Notes: generated by a model not told the origin, from the sequence alone. Shown: positions 1 to 14,225, counted from the stretch's first letter. The stretch is DNA of 64,000 bases from Dermatophagoides farinae (GCF_024713945.1 NC_134681.1:3821501-3885500); one strand, 5' to 3'. Translations and numbers: made by a program.

Positions 1-179
1 TCATCATCAACCTGGAATTGTATCGATCGTTTTGCCCATTCTTTTCGGTATTTGGTTCCATTTCCATTTCCATTTTTATTTTCATTTTCATTTTTTTTTT
101 TGGTCATTTCTATTAAATTATTCTCATTCTCATTCTGTTTAACAGGCCTTTGGAGATTTTGTTGTTGTTGTTGTTCCAT
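1..179 (-). CDS. Partial coding exon running off the left edge, unknown protein
   Basis: Reading leftwards from an ATG at 179, one frame stays open for 59 codons to the edge of the window. It begins MEQQQQQNLQRPVK, continues through an N/E/K/G-rich stretch, and then becomes ordinary mixed sequence (TKYRKEWAKRSIQFQVDD) without any repeat. That mixed end is the best sign that it is coding. An in-frame TAG lies 13 codons upstream of the ATG, right at a possible acceptor (TATAG at about 219), so this is either a first coding exon with a good AATACAATGG context or an internal exon entered in phase 0. It is not phase-compatible with the donors at 4046 and 9375 unless a weak acceptor at about 149 is used. 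No family recognised. The opposite strand is also open, but only as F/L/S-rich shadow sequence. Confidence 0.5.
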   Translation of the reverse strand, partial: MEQQQQQNLQRPVKQNENENNLIEMTKKKNENENKNGNGNGTKYRKEWAKRSIQFQVDD

Positions 180-3100
180 TGTATTATATATAAATGTGTG
201 CAACAGTCGTTTAAATTTCTATACCACCAAACTGGAATAATTTTTATTTTATTTTATTTTATTTATTTTTTTATCAAAAGAAAACCATGAAAACCAAGCA
301 ACCAAGAAAAAGAAAAATAAACGTTTGTTTCGGTACATCAACAACAACAACAACGACAACAACACACATACACGAGCTAATTTCCTGGAACCTTGATATC
401 TGACAACGACACACACACACACACACACACAGAATGTAGAATTGGGTCGATTTTTTTTCTGGTTCAATTCGATTGTTGCAAAATTTTTTTTTTTTTTGTT
501 GCCTGCTTATTCGTTATTATCACTACCATCATATAGCGTTGTTATTGTGTGTGTGTGTGTGTGTGCGAAAAAAAAAACATTATTGAAAATCGATAATAAC
601 AACAACAAAAAAAATACTGATGATTGAGATGATTGTGAACCAAAAAAAAAAAAAAAAATTTTTGAAAACAAAATGTCAAGTTTTTTATTCTATTTATTTA
701 GGCAATGCCAACTGTGTGTGTTTGTGTTTGGCTAATACAATTTATATACTTGAATGATAATAATTGAATTGATGAAAAATTCTTGTTCAGAATTTTCATC
801 AATTTTTTTTTTGCACTTTTTTTTATTCTTTCAAATTCATTTTCAATGGCCACATGGGGTGTTGAAAATTGTGTTGGTTTGTTAATAAAAATACGACAAA
901 CAAAAACATACAATCATCATCATTATTAAATGAATTCGATTCGAAATCAATCAATCAATCAATACAATTTGATACATTTATAAATAGAAATTAAACATTA
1001 CAGTAGAAAAAAAAATTTTCATCATCATCATCAAAGCATAAAGAATATATGTATGCATGTATATTTAGGTGCAAACAAACCGGCAATCATTCATCACCAG
1101 AATCAATCAATTCTTTGTCAAACCAGAAAAAAAAACATGTGATCAACAAACGGACAGTAATGGATATATATGTAGAAAAATGTGATTGAACTGGAGAAAA
1201 AAAAATTTGCAAAACAAAAAAACAAAAAAAAAATTTCATCAATCATCAGATCTATGAAATTGGAAAAAAAACAAAAACTCACTATATATGGTGAGAAAAA
1301 GATTAGATAGATTCATGTATCAAATTAATCGATAATCGTTATGAAATAAAAAAACAATCGAACGCACACACTCACACACACACACACATTGATCCAAGTT
1401 GGCCTTTGCTTTTTTTTTTTTTTTTTTTGATTGGATTTTTTTTTTTTTGGTAAATTCTTTCCTTCTCTTTTTTTTTATTTGATTAATTTTATATGAACCG
1501 GAAAATGTGAAAATTCCAAATGAAAATTATCGAAATGTTTTTCTCACTCTAACACACACACACACACACACACCCAGAATATGCGAAAAAAACACATGAA
1601 TAAATGCCAATGAATCAAGCGAATGAATTGCGAAATATACAAAAAAAATCAATTTTGAATGCTTTCACTTTTCCTATGAAAAAATGAATGCTTTTCACTC
1701 TATATTGTCTTGTCTTGTCTTGTCATTGAATGAAATATGGTCCATACATAATAATGATGCTGTCAGTTTAGTTTGTGTTTTTTGTTTTTGTTTGTTGAAT
1801 CAGATCAGATTCATGTTTTGATTTCATCAAATTTAATTATCCAATTTTATTTATGATTATTCACTACTGAAATTCATTTTTATTTCATTCGAAATTTTCA
1901 TATCATCTTATTCATCTAATCTGATAATAAAATAATGATGATGATGATGATCATATTAGTTATGACATACTGCATGTTTTCTTTTCTATTTCAACGTCAT
2001 ACGTTTCAGACCAAAAAAAAAATGGATGGATTGATGGACGAAATAGTTGACCTTTTCATTTCACTGGAAATATTTACATCATTTTTTTTCTCTTTTTTTT
2101 TTGCTCCACCTCTCCCATCATCCGATTTTAATTCATTTTCTATCCGGTAATATATGTATAGATAGATAGATTGTAAACACACACACACACACACATACAC
2201 ACGCAAACACTAACAAATAAACAAACATGAAAAGAAAAAAATTCTCCAGAATTTTCACAAACACAACAGTTACGATACGATCAAATACTAGATTCTTTAG
2301 AAGCGGAGAAATATAAAAAAAAATCCCAAAAAGAATGATAAAAAAATGACAAACATTGACTATTACTAAGTGGCAGAATTGCTGGCTAAAAGAAGAAGAA
2401 GAAAAAAGATTGATGAAACGATAAAACATGAAAAAACGAAACGAATTTAAAACTTTAATTTTTTTTTCTCGACCATATTGATGTGGACTATCGCCGTAGC
2501 CGCCGCTACTACCACCATCACGATCATCATCATTATCATCCTGAATCACTGAGAGAAAATTTTTTTTTTTTTTTTTTACTTCATGATTTGTAATCATTTT
2601 TTGTACCAAGAAAATATTACACATAATACAAACATGTACAAACGACAATAATATTGCCGAATGAAATGAACCAAAATTCATCGTCGTCGTCGTCGTCGTC
2701 GTTGTTGTTGTTGTCGTTGTTGAAATCAGAAAAGAATACATCCACACACTATATAAATATATGGGTACAAGAATACAACCGAGAAAAAAAAACTAGTCCC
2801 AGGATCCATGAGTTTCAATTTATCTTCATTATTTATTCAATACGCCATTTGCTGGCTGGTTCATGTCTTTTATTTTTTTTTACATTTTCTTCTTCTTCTT
2901 CTTCTTCTACCAATTTTTTTTTCTCATCTCTTCATTTATTTATTTTTCATTTTTTTTCCTTCACATTCACTATTTAGTATAGTTTCAAGTTTGATCACAT
3001 GTATCACATCTTCATCATAAGATTGTGTGTTATTCGTGAATGGGCGGGGGAGGGGAGGAAAAATTTTTTTAGGTTTTACCATGGCAACATCAGGACAGAC

Positions 3101-4045
3101 AGGGAGAGAGAGAGAGAGTGGATAGAGAAAACGTTTTTTTTTCTGGTCACCAATTTGATCATGTCAAATGTTGATGTATAGAAAAATTATAGACATGTAA
3201 AACATTTAAAAAACAACACACACATAAACGAATGGATGAACGGAACCAAAAAAATCAAAGAATGAAAATCATCATTCTGATTTCATTTTCATATTCGTGG
3301 TGAAAAACAGAAAAAAACAAAATATTCATCCAAACACAATAATATTGTTGCTGTTGCTGCTGCTATTTAAATATTTAGATTACATTCAGATAATTCCCAG
3401 TTGATGTTGTGGAAGAATTGTAAATTTTTTTTTGTTTGTCTGCGTCGGTGTGTGTGTGTGTGTGTTTCTGTGTTTTATTCTCTTCACATGTTGGCAAAAA
3501 GATTAAGCATCATGAGAAAATAGAAAAAAAAGACAAATTCCAAGATGCAAAAAAAAAAATTCTGAGAAAAATATTTTTCAATCAACCATAACATGAAATG
3601 AAATGAAAAGAAATGAAAAAAAAAATATTCAAAACTGACGGATGGACAGAATGTGTATATATTCATACAATTGTGATTAGATTTACTAGCCGAAGAAAAA
3701 AAAAATGACAAAATTGAATTCCATCAACAACAACAAACAACAACAACAACTGGAATATAAACCAAAGAATTAGATGGTCATAAAATAACTAAGAAAAAAA
3801 AGAAAATCGTAATGTCTTTAAATAATAAATGAAAATGAAGAAAAAAAAATTTTTGTTTTGCACAATGTAAACAACCACCTATATGTGTGTATACAAAACA
3901 GGACTGAATTAAATAAACAACCAAAAAAAAAAAAAAAAAAACTTGGAACAAATAAGAAACCAGAAAAAAAATAAATTCAAACGACAACCAAAACGCCATC
4001 TAGGTGTGACCAAGTGAAATTTTTTTTTTTTGATTTTCAACTTAC
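180..4045. other. Non-coding stretch (intron or intergenic), microsatellite-rich
   Basis: No supportable gene seen. If the donor at 4045 is used, this is intron sequence of the minus-strand gene. It holds (CA)n or (TG)n at 411-432, 546-565, 1371-1389, 1553-1573 and 2176-2198, a TTGTC pentamer repeat near 1707, a GAC/AAC repeat on the minus strand at about 2679-2720, a (TCT)n run near 2890 and a short GA run near 3100. Open frames in the track at 2133-2747 and 2654-2977 are translations of these repeats. Confidence 0.6.
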
Positions 4046-4764
4046 AATTCATTATTATTGTTATTTATAATTTTTGATATTTGATTTTCATTTTCAGTAT
4101 CATCAATATTGATATAAGATAATGGTAAAATTTGTCGTCTTTGTCTTTTAGATCGTAGTGTTACAAATTGCTGCTGCTGCTGTTGTCGTTGTTGTTGTTG
4201 TTTTGAATTTTTTAATGGCACTGTAGTTCTAAATTTTAATCGACGATCAAAATGATTTGTCAACGAATTTGTGGCATTAGTTTTTGTTGTACTGGTAGTA
4301 ACATTTGGATTTAAACAATAAAATAATGATCGAAATAATTGATGTACACCAATTATTGAACCACAACATCCATCTGTAGTTGTAGTTGCACCGATTGTTG
4401 TTAAATGATCATGAATATTATTTGTTGTTGTGGTGGTCGTCGTAGTCGTTGTCAATGATGATGATGATGATGGAATATTTTTAGTTGGACATTTGGAATA
4501 AAGAATTTTTGGATACAAAGATTGTTGTTGGACAACCGAATTATTCGAATGATAATGATTTTGATGATAATCATCATCATCATCATCATCATCATCGTCA
4601 TCATTTGTTTCATCATCATTAACATTATCGGATACTAAATTCGATTGTAATTGTGGATTTGTAGATGTTAACGGTAATGATGATGATGATGATGATGATA
4701 TAGTAGTATAGGTAGTGGTTGTAGCAGCCGTACATGATGCGGCAGTCATATTAGCAAATGTCAT
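4046..4764 (-). CDS. First coding exon of a low-complexity protein (5' partial gene or alternative N-terminus)
   Basis: ATG at 4764 (context AAAACAATGA) opens 239 codons plus two bases, ending at a strong donor (GAATT|GTAAGTT) at 4046. An in-frame TAA lies 22 codons upstream of the ATG with no AG between them, so this must be an initial coding exon. The protein starts MTFANMTAASCTAATTTT and has S, D (11 in a row), T and Q runs. A less biased patch near residues 135-160 reads GCCGSIIGVHQLFRSLFYCL, and the end is basic (LRSKRQRRQILPLSY). No domain recognised. The rest of the gene must lie to the left, most likely outside the window. The split-codon phase equals that of the exon ending at 9375, which allows both to join the same downstream exon. 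Confidence 0.6.
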
Positions 4765-4809
4765 TGTTTTGTTTTGTTTTTTTATTTCACAAAATGAATT
4801 GAAATTCAA

Positions 4810-7625
4810 TTCAGAAAATTACAACTTTTCGAACCAAAAACAGACCAAAAACTGATATGGTGATCACAAATGTTTTTTTTTTCGACATTTTACATTTCAA
4901 AATTTTACAGTTATATTTGAAAAAAATATTCAGAAAAAAAAATTGATAACTATCCACAGTGAAAATGGCCACAGAATGAAAGGAAAAAAAATTATTATTC
5001 AACAACAACAAATACCAACACGAGGACCTAGAAGGTAAACCTAGAACGCAGACACACACACACACGCATACAAACACGAGGATCATTATTAACCAATAAT
5101 AATAATAATAATAACGAATGACGACAGCTATTTGTACCAGAAACTTTTCGCTGGTTTTGCCCATTTCAATATGGTACAAATCTACAAAATAAAAAAAAAA
5201 TGGGCTGAACTCTTTCACTACAACACACTCACACACACACACAAATAGAATACTACAGGTAGTAGAAAGCCAGGAAAGAAAACGAGAAAAAAAATATAAC
5301 TGTATACATAACAGTACATATTATATATGGAATTTTTATACCAAAAAAAAAAAAAAAAAACATGAATCACATATGTCAATTGGAATTCTCTCTTTCGCTC
5401 TCTTTTTGAAACTTCAAACTTTATTTGGTACATTAAGTTTTTTTTCTGTTCATTCTCTCATTTTCGCTCAAAAGTTAAAGTTATGGTTTTGAATGCAAAA
5501 AAACAACAACAACAACAACAAACGTATTTGAATTGAATTGTAATGAAATAAAAATGGAAATGAAAATGAAAATGAAATATAACTGAATATATTCAGTGTC
5601 ATAATAATGATTGGAAATGTTGGATTTTATTTTTTTGGTGTTTGGAATTCTGGAATTTATTTTCAATTCTCGTTAACACTTAAATATAAGTGTACTTGGT
5701 GTGTGTGTGTGTGTCATTACAATGTACAATAATGATATGAAAAAAACGAAAGGATCATTTCGATCAAAGTGAGAGAGAGAGAAAAAAAAATTTGTTGTTA
5801 TCGTTGTTGTTGTTGTTGTTGTTGTTGAAGAAAATTTATTTGATCAACAACAACAACACAACTATTGCCTTTTCTTTTCTATTTTTTTTTACTTTCAACA
5901 CTCTTGTGTGAATGGCCCAATTTGAATTAAATGAAAAAAACATAGAAGAATTTCCCATTTGAATCCATGATCATGATGATGATGATGATGACAAATATAG
6001 AGAGAATCTAAATGACGCGCCCAAATATATTTTTTTTTATTTCCAACTAACCACACCACAAGAAATAAATATCACCAACATTATCATTTATTTTATATTC
6101 AATAAGACACTAAATAAATGTCTCGAAACAGAATCCAGAAAGAATCGAATGTAATTGTGTAGTTGTGATTCTAAGACATAAAAACATTGAAAAGACACTT
6201 AATAAATGTGTTTTTGTTTGTTTGTGTCATTGATTCTGATTTTAATATCACAGATATTCATACACAGAAAACAACAACAACAACATGAACAACAACAAAA
6301 CAAGAAAAAAAAATTCCTGAAACCCATTTATTTATTGTATATAATCCAAATAAGAATCATATTGCAAAATGTTGAAATGTGATATTTATATATATAAATG
6401 GAACAACACAGAAACAAGCTAATAAATGGTTATTCATAATAAAAAATTCAAGTCACTTTTCATGTTTTCACTTGATCATCATCACCATTATTATTATAAT
6501 CATCATCATGGGTGGTATCATACTGGGATTGTGGTAGTAGTTTAGTTTACATTCATTGGTTGTGATAATGATAACAATTGTACTCAAAAAAAAAAAAAAA
6601 AAATGAATGAATCCAAATCTAAATAGTTGTCGTTGTCGTCATAAATGTTTTGAATCAAACTATTGAATATCATGAATATCATGATCATTCAACATTGAAT
6701 CTAGTCTAGGAAATAATATTAAACATGTAAATCACGAAAAACGAAACCGGCTATATATTCAAATTATTTTTTTTAGCCACACACACACATATACGGAAAA
6801 AATTCTAGGTCTACTAAACTCTCGACCACCAGAGGAACCAAAAATAAGCACAGGAAAAAAAACCGATATTTTTTTTTATTTCACAAACAACAACAACAAC
6901 AAAAAAATTTCAAATAAATTTCAATCGATTCAACGACAACAGAAAAGTTGGTCAAAAAAAAAAAAAAAAGAAATAAAATTCCAACAAATGAATTTGACAT
7001 TGAAAATATATATATGATGACACACATAGACAATGATGAAATGATTGGGTGTGGTTTGTGACCAACCAAAATGAATGAAAAAAAAAAATTCTGATATTCA
7101 TTTGATCCTTTTTTTTGGTTTCAATTTATTATTCTATCATATGAAGCAAGTTGACAAAGAAAAAAAGGGTGATATTATATTTTTTTTTGGTGAAAATGAA
7201 ATGACGCCAATCAATTTTTCTTTTCAATGAAAATTATTAAAACATTTTTTTGTGTGGAAATGTGAAATTAACAAAATGAAAAATTATACATAAAAACGCC
7301 TTTGCCTACCATCACCATCATCGCCATCAACAACAAAGACGATGACGACGACGACGACAGAATCGAAACAAGAGACCTGAAAACATTATAAATTGATGAT
7401 ACATAAAACATGAGAAGGATTCTGTAGAGGAAACGAATCAAAAAAAAAGGCGAGAATATGGAACAAAAAAAAAACAAAATGATGAACGCCTCTTTCATTA
7501 TTATTATTATTATTGTCGTCATAATTATCATTAATCCAGAAGATAAAAGCAGCTGCAAAAGCAGCAGTGTAAATGTCGTCATTATCACCATATTGGTATT
7601 GACCACCAGAATTAGCACACACACT

Positions 7626-7662
<37 letters not shown>

Positions 7663-9374
7663 TCTTTATGGAGATAAAATTAGCTAAATAATGTATTGGA
7701 ATTTTTTTCTTCGTTATTTTTCATTCTCTCTCATTCCTCAAGAATTTCATTTCTAATCGATACTATTGATTGAACTCTACACTAGATTATTTAGTGTTTT
7801 GTTTTTTGTTTTTTTTTTTTTTTGAAACCTTGACATTTTTTAATTTTTTAGCCATCGATTCATTTGAGCAACAACAACAAACCATGACCATAATTATGAT
7901 GATGGCAATCAGCTGGTTGAATAATTTATTTATCACGTCACCACAATTGATATATATATATTATGTTCATACACGCATGGATTAAAATATCACCCTTTCA
8001 TATTCCATAAATAAAAAACAAAACAAACAAAAGAATTGAATAAATTGAAATCCAGAATCATCAGTGGTGATTACAATTCAGGATATATGGTTGAATTTTT
8101 TTTTTGTTAGGATTCAAAACCAAAAACAACTACCCTCATTATAACCATTACCTGGAATCGGAAATGAAAAAAATAAATTTCCGACTTTAAGCAAATTAAT
8201 TCAAGCTGATGATGATGATGATGATGATGATATTCATAATGACCGTAATCATCATCATCATGGTCATAAAATTAATCAGATCTGTGGTTTTCATTTTTTT
8301 TTCGTTTACTTGTGTTTCACTGATGAAGGAATTGGAAAAAAATTTCTTAAAATTCACAAAATCAACATAACAATGATATATGTGTATGAAGAATAAAGAA
8401 TAAAAAATTCTGGACAGAAAAAAAATGATATCGATCATCATCATAATCGATTCAGTAGCCCGGGAAAAAAAGTAGCAATAGCGCACGCACATGATGATAA
8501 TTGTTCGATTCAAGGTTAATTCCGATTCGAATTTAACCGGTTTAATGAAAATTTATTCATTCATTTCATTCTTAAAATGGAACGAATGAATGAATGGATA
8601 AAACACAAACTGGCAAATTGATTGGCAAACGGAAACATTTCGAAATCGAGGGCAAATGTACATTTATTATTATCATTTTTTTTTCTCGATGTAATGAAAA
8701 TGAATTCGTGACATTAATTTTGTGAAGGAGAGAAACAAAAACGAAATTTCATTTTGGAATTTTCGAATAACCAGAATGTAGAAACAAAAAAGAATAGATC
8801 ACTCAATTTTCTCCAAAAAGAAAAAAAATTCGTGTTTGCGTGCATATACGTGCGTTAATCAATCAAACAAAAAAAAATTAGAGAAAATACTAAAATATCG
8901 ACTATTTTTGGGTACAAACATAATTCGTGATCATGATCTGGATCATTTATGATAATAATGATCATAAATGATGATGATGATGATGATGATCAACTAGAGA
9001 TCGTTTGACACGTTTTTTTTTACTGTTGTTATACATGTGTCATTTGTGTTTGTGTGTGTGTATTCACATTGGAAAAAGTTTTTTTTTTATCCTACTGGCA
9101 ACGATTCGTGTATTATAGACAATTAAATGTCACCATCATCAATTGCTGGAAACTTTAATGAGAAAAAAAAATGTTCCGACATTTTTTTTTGAATACAATG
9201 AATAATTTGAATGATTTGCAAAAATGAAAAAAAAGAATTTCGTTGATAATTTTTGTTATGGATCAAATTTTATATTTTTAAATTATGATAAATAAATATA
9301 AATAACGAGAGCACACATTTATCTTGATTGATCAACTACTAGAGAGAAAGTAAAAAAAAAAACAGAAAACTTAC
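4810..9374. other. Non-coding stretch between two minus-strand 5' coding blocks
   Basis: No supportable exon seen on either strand. If the 9375 donor is used, this is intron. It contains (CA)n at about 5052-5067 and a long one at 7630-7661, (AAC/GTT)n near 5503-5521, 5806-5828 and 6888-6900, (ATG)n near 8202-8230 and 8967-8990, and many A8/T8 runs. GACCTAG occurs at 5025-5031 and CTAGGTC at 6805-6811 (see findings). The promoter of the 4764 start should lie near 4.8-5.3 kb, but I see no clear TATA box. Confidence 0.55.
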
Positions 9375-11163
9375 ATGTAATGTTGAAGTTGTTGGTCATT
9401 ATCATCATCATCAATTTGAAGAATATTTTTTCGATCAAAGTTCATTTGTTGTTGCTGTGGTTGTTGTTGAATTTTATTCTTATTTTTATTCTTTTTCTTT
9501 TTATTCTTCTTTTTATTTGAATTTGGCAATGTTGTTGTTGTTGTTGTTGCCGGCAATGGAAGATTCATTGTATGTTGTTGTTGTTGTTGTTGTTGATTTT
9601 GTAATTCAAATAATTTTCTAGGAGGCGGTGGTGGTGGTGGCGGCGGCGGTGGTGGTAGTATTTGTTGTAAATGTGTTTGATGATTTTCAAAGGACGGCAT
9701 ATCTTCGAATCTGTGAAAATAGTGACAAAAAAAATGAATATGATAATAATTTTCAGAACAAAAAATCAAACAAACAATTATTACCTTAATTTTGGTGATG
9801 TACGATAAAGAATATTATCTTCAGATTCTGAACGTGGAATATAATAATCGTAATAAGAATCAAAATGCTGTTGTTGTCGTTGTTGATAGTGATGATCAAA
9901 TTTAATACGTGGAAATGCTTGTGGTAATATTGGTAAATTAATGGGAGATTTATTTTGTTTTTTTTCATAAGAAATATGCTGCTGTTGTTGTTGTTGTTGT
10001 TCTTGTTGTCGAAGATATTGAAACATACAATTTCCATGTTCTAAAAAAAACATATCATACATGTCAGAGGTAAATGGATGTTTTAAATCTGTATCACCAT
10101 TACCATCACCAGTGCCATTATCATCATCATCATCATCTTCATCATCATCGTCGTCGACATTTGTATCAAGAACAGGAAAAAACATTGAATTTTGCAATTG
10201 AATTGGATGATAAAGAATTTTTTTCGACGTTTGTTGTTGCTGGGGTTGTTTTGATTTTGTTGTTGTTGTTGTAGTTGGTGGTGGTGGTTGTTCAGGATAT
10301 AATGAATGATTTTCATAAATTGTATAAAAATCACTACAATCATCAGAATAATCATTAAAAATCGAATGATGTGATGATGTTTTTGATGTTGATGATGCTT
10401 GATGATTATGCTCTGGTATTAATGATTGAGATTCTGAATAAAATTTATACTTTCCATTTGCCGTTTTGGATAGAATTTGTCTTTCAAGTTGTTCATCATC
10501 ACAATCCAAATTGATTACATTATCATTGTCATTACAATTATTATTATTAGGGCCACCAACATCATCACCATCGCAACAACCACCACCATTAAATTGATTT
10601 ACATTATCATCAATTTCAAATGAAACAGTATCTTCTTCACTATCAGGTGTATTAAAAACATGATTATTATTATCATTATAATTTTGAAGATGATCACCAT
10701 CAACATTGAAATTGATACCATTGACATTTTGTTCATAATTACGATGATGATTTAAACAGAATTTATTATCATTTATTATTGTGCCATTAATAAAATGTTT
10801 TTGATTCGATGATGATGATGAAGGCGGCGGCGGTGGTGGTGGTGGTGGCGGTGTCGGTATCGGTGGTAATGAAGGCGATATTGGTGATGAATAAATATCA
10901 TCACCGATATCATATTCATTCATTGTATCATGATGATCATTATTATTTGTTTGCAATTGCAATATGGATGATGATGATGATTGTGATGGTGTTATATTTT
11001 TACTATTATTATTATTCAATTTATTCTTGTTGTTGCTATTATTATTATTATTACGATTCTGTTTTTTCTTTTTTGCACCTAGAAAAAAAAATAATTTGAA
11101 AAAATTAAAACTACTGTAACATCAACAATCAACAATGGTGAACTTACTCTTTTTTTTGGCCAT
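9375..11163 (-). CDS. Large N/D/P/Q-rich protein, three 5' exons, 3' end outside
   Basis: Three exons join cleanly: 11148-11163 (ATG GCC AAA AAA AAG A), 9785-11078 and 9375-9710. Introns are 69 and 74 bp with donors GTAAGT and GTAATA and acceptors CTAG and CACAG; phases match at every junction. Together they give 548 codons plus two bases. The protein starts MAKKKSAKKKKQNR, followed by N runs, a P10 run, a patch with mixed sequence (DDEQLERQILSKTANGKYKF), an acidic D/E run, polyQ, and a mixed patch crossing the last junction (SESEDNILYRTSPKLRFEDM). Exon 3 ends TACAT|GTAAGT. Reading through would give Met then TAA, but the perfect donor makes splicing more likely. No domain recognised; it looks intrinsically disordered with a lysine-rich, possibly nuclear, N-terminus. 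Confidence 0.7.
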
Positions 11164-14158
11164 TTTTTTTTCTCTCTCTCTCTCTAATCAGGGAATCATA
11201 CACCAAATGAAAATGAACATTCGTATATAGAAAATTTTTTTTTTATTGCAAAACGAACACAATGATGATAAGTGAATTTTAAAGAAATGAAAATTTGAAA
11301 AAAAAATCACTATGGAAAATGTGAATAAAAAACTTTCTTCTTCGTTGTAGTATAGCTAAATTAATTAACGTAATTTAATCGATATTTTAATGATCGATGG
11401 TTCAAATTCAGTGTATCTGACCAATCTGATTAATATGATCTGATTGTTGTCGATCAAAATTGATGAAATCTATGAAAATAAAAATTTAGAAACAAACAAC
11501 AACAAAATACAAAAATTCAAATTGACTTACAGACAAACAAACAAACAAACAAGCGAAAAAAAAATTCAAATTTTTGATTAAATATTTGCTAATCTCCACA
11601 TTCTCCACACATACATATAATGAAAATAAAAATGGCAGCCAAAAAAATGAAATGAAATGAAAAGAATGGATGGAGATAAAATCGACCAGAATTTTTTTTT
11701 CTAATGCTTTCTAAAAAGCGTAGGATGATAATGTATCAAGTTGTTGAACGCAAATGATGATATCATCGTCATCGTCATCATCATCATCATCATCATCGCT
11801 ACCGACAATGAATTTGGATGATCTGCAAACACAACCAAAAAGAAAAAAAAGAGAAAAAGCAAAAATAGATATAAATTCTTTGTTCAAGAATAAATTCTTT
11901 TTTGAATATTCATACCTTTAGATCAATCCAGTTTGTTTGTTTATATTGAATTGATTTTGTATGCATGTGTCTATGTGTTTATTTGATCAATAATCATCAT
12001 CAATGATGAATTCTATCCGGATATAAACAATGAAAAATTATGTGTGCGGGCGTTTGTCTAAAAATGATGATGATTATGTTGTGGCGTTTGATTTTCGAAA
12101 AAAAAACATCAAATCAAAGTGAATCTGTAACATTTATTCAATCTGTGTGTTCATAATATTTCATTGTTGATGATGAAGACACGAATTTTTTTTTGTTTTT
12201 CTTTTTGTTCTTTACTTTTTATCATTATTCCGATTATTCTCTATCCAAAATCATATAATGATGATGATGGTGATGATGATTTTAATTTCCACACACACAC
12301 ACAATACACAGACAGTCTGCACAGTAAGTGTATTTTTTTGTGTGCTTTTTGAATGGAAAAAAAAATTCGGTGGCTAAATTTAGAATCCGTTTTCGATGAT
12401 GATGATAATGATTGTGGTGATGTTGGTGGCGGTGTTGGTGGCTGTTGTAAATGAATTGTCGATTGAAAAAGATGGTGTTAAACTTTATATATTTATGACT
12501 TTTTTTTGGAATCTTCCAATTTGATGTTTTTTTTCTTTTTTTTTTGAAACATTCACATATGAAATAAACATAAACAAACAATAAACGAGCACTCACACAC
12601 ACACAGAGACAGTATAAAAATGGCACAATAAAATTCAATTCAAGGTTTCAATGATTTTCACCATTTTATAAATTATCATTAACCTTGTGATGGTCAAACA
12701 ATCAAGGTGTATTGTGATGTTCATTTTCATTATACACCTCCACATTCAATAGAAAATTCAATTCAAAGGATTTTTTAATAGAAAAAACAATTAATTGATC
12801 GTACTTTGTACATTGTACACATTTTGAATGAACAGAATACAATGCAAAATTAATCGAAACCAAAGAATTAATCCGAAAAAACAGAATGATCAGCTAAGAA
12901 TCTGGGGAAAAAAAAGAAATTTCCATTAAAATAAAATCGATATATTTATAAATCATACACTTTTAAATGCTAATGTTGATTTAAACACACACACATACAC
13001 ACACCAATACACCAATACACATCATAGAATCATTATCACAAAAGAATCACAAGAATATTTTAAATGTGAATTTTTTTTTTTAATGAAAGAATCCAATTTG
13101 ATTGCGAAAAAAATACACACACACACACACAATCACAAATAATACACAACAAAAAATATAGCCAAGCCTCGAGTATCAACACACACACACACACACAGAC
13201 AGATTTGTGAGTGTATCTTCTATGTGTGTTGTGTGCTACTTAACGACGACGCGGACAATATATATAGAGAGAGATTGATAGATACTGTAGATACTCTGAA
13301 CACACAAAGTATATATCTTTTTATTATATTTTGAAAATATAAAAAGGACTATACTATACGGCTATTTCGATCCATATGTGCAATACACAAATCATCATCA
13401 TCATTAATTTTTTTTTTCAATTTGAATAAATTAATTTTTTTTTTCTTTTAATACACAGATTCTTTACACATTTATAGATATGAAGAAAAAAAAAATTTTC
13501 TATTCTTGATTCTTGATTCTTATATATTCAAGTGAATAGCCGGTATTTTATTGTATATAGTTTTGTGTGTGTTTTCTGGTTACTTGGTTTGGTAGAAAAG
13601 AAAACGACAGTGGCGGTAGTGTGGGTGTTGGCCCGGTTTTTTTTTTTGTTTTGTTTTTATTCTTTGGCCTCAATTTTTTTGTTTTTTTTTGTTTTTTTTC
13701 TTTTTTTTTTTTTGCTATATATTTCTCAGTTTGAAAACCGTGTTTATTTTTTTTGTTCACAAGTGAGAATATATCATGTTTTACATGTGTGTGTGTGTGT
13801 GATATTCACTTTTATGAAACACAATCATGTCAATCACCTTATCACGTTGTAGAATATATTTATATGTGTTTTAGTTTGGTTGGTATTTTCAAGATTTTGA
13901 ATCATTTTTTCTCTGAGAGAAAGACAGAGAGTTTTTCGCTTGTCTTGTTTCGACTATATATACATTGGCGACAAATTCTCTCAATGGACAAAAAAATAAA
14001 CCGAATTTACAATCGTTTTTTTTTCAAGCAAAATGAATGTCGATGAAACACTCTGATTCACAGACACAGACACACACATACTACGACGGTGCATTTTTTT
14101 TTCTTGTTCAATACTTCTCAATGAGCAAATGTTTTTGCTAAAAATTAATCACGAATGG
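11164..14158. other. Intergenic, 5' flank of the minus-strand gene
   Basis: Nothing coding seen. A CT run sits at about 11172-11184, directly upstream of the ATG at 11163, so it would lie in the 5' UTR or promoter. (ATC)n near 11765-11797, several (CA)n runs (about 12968-13015, 13117-13131, 13180-13197), (TG)n at about 13787-13801, and T-rich low-complexity sequence at 13630-13720 make up most of the rest. ORFs here are repeat translations. Confidence 0.55.
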
Positions 14159-14159
14159 C

Positions 14160-14225
14160 CCACCATCTGGTGGTTGAAAAATAAATTACACAACTATTCA
14201 ACGATTTTTAATGTAGCGCCATCTT
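14160..14225. promoter_or_regulatory. Paired CTCF/YY1-like motifs
   Basis: CCACCATCTGGTGG (14160-14173, nearly palindromic, core CCACCAGATGG on either strand) is followed by TAGCGCCATCTT (14214-14225). Both resemble arthropod CTCF-type cores; the second also fits YY1 (AAGATGGCGC). They stand between the minus-strand gene starting at 11163 and the plus-strand gene at 15525. Function is inferred from motif form only. Confidence 0.35.

Noticed and set aside
249-467. Minus-strand ORF behind a TG-repeat with a CAG acceptor
   Set aside because: Mostly V/C/L from dinucleotide repeats and poly-F; not distinguishable from repeat translation.
4046-4764. N-terminal region of an SCP-type CTD phosphatase
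   Set aside because: Only a loose likeness of LFRSLFYCL to the cysteine-rich start of that family; no DxDxT catalytic motif in the window.
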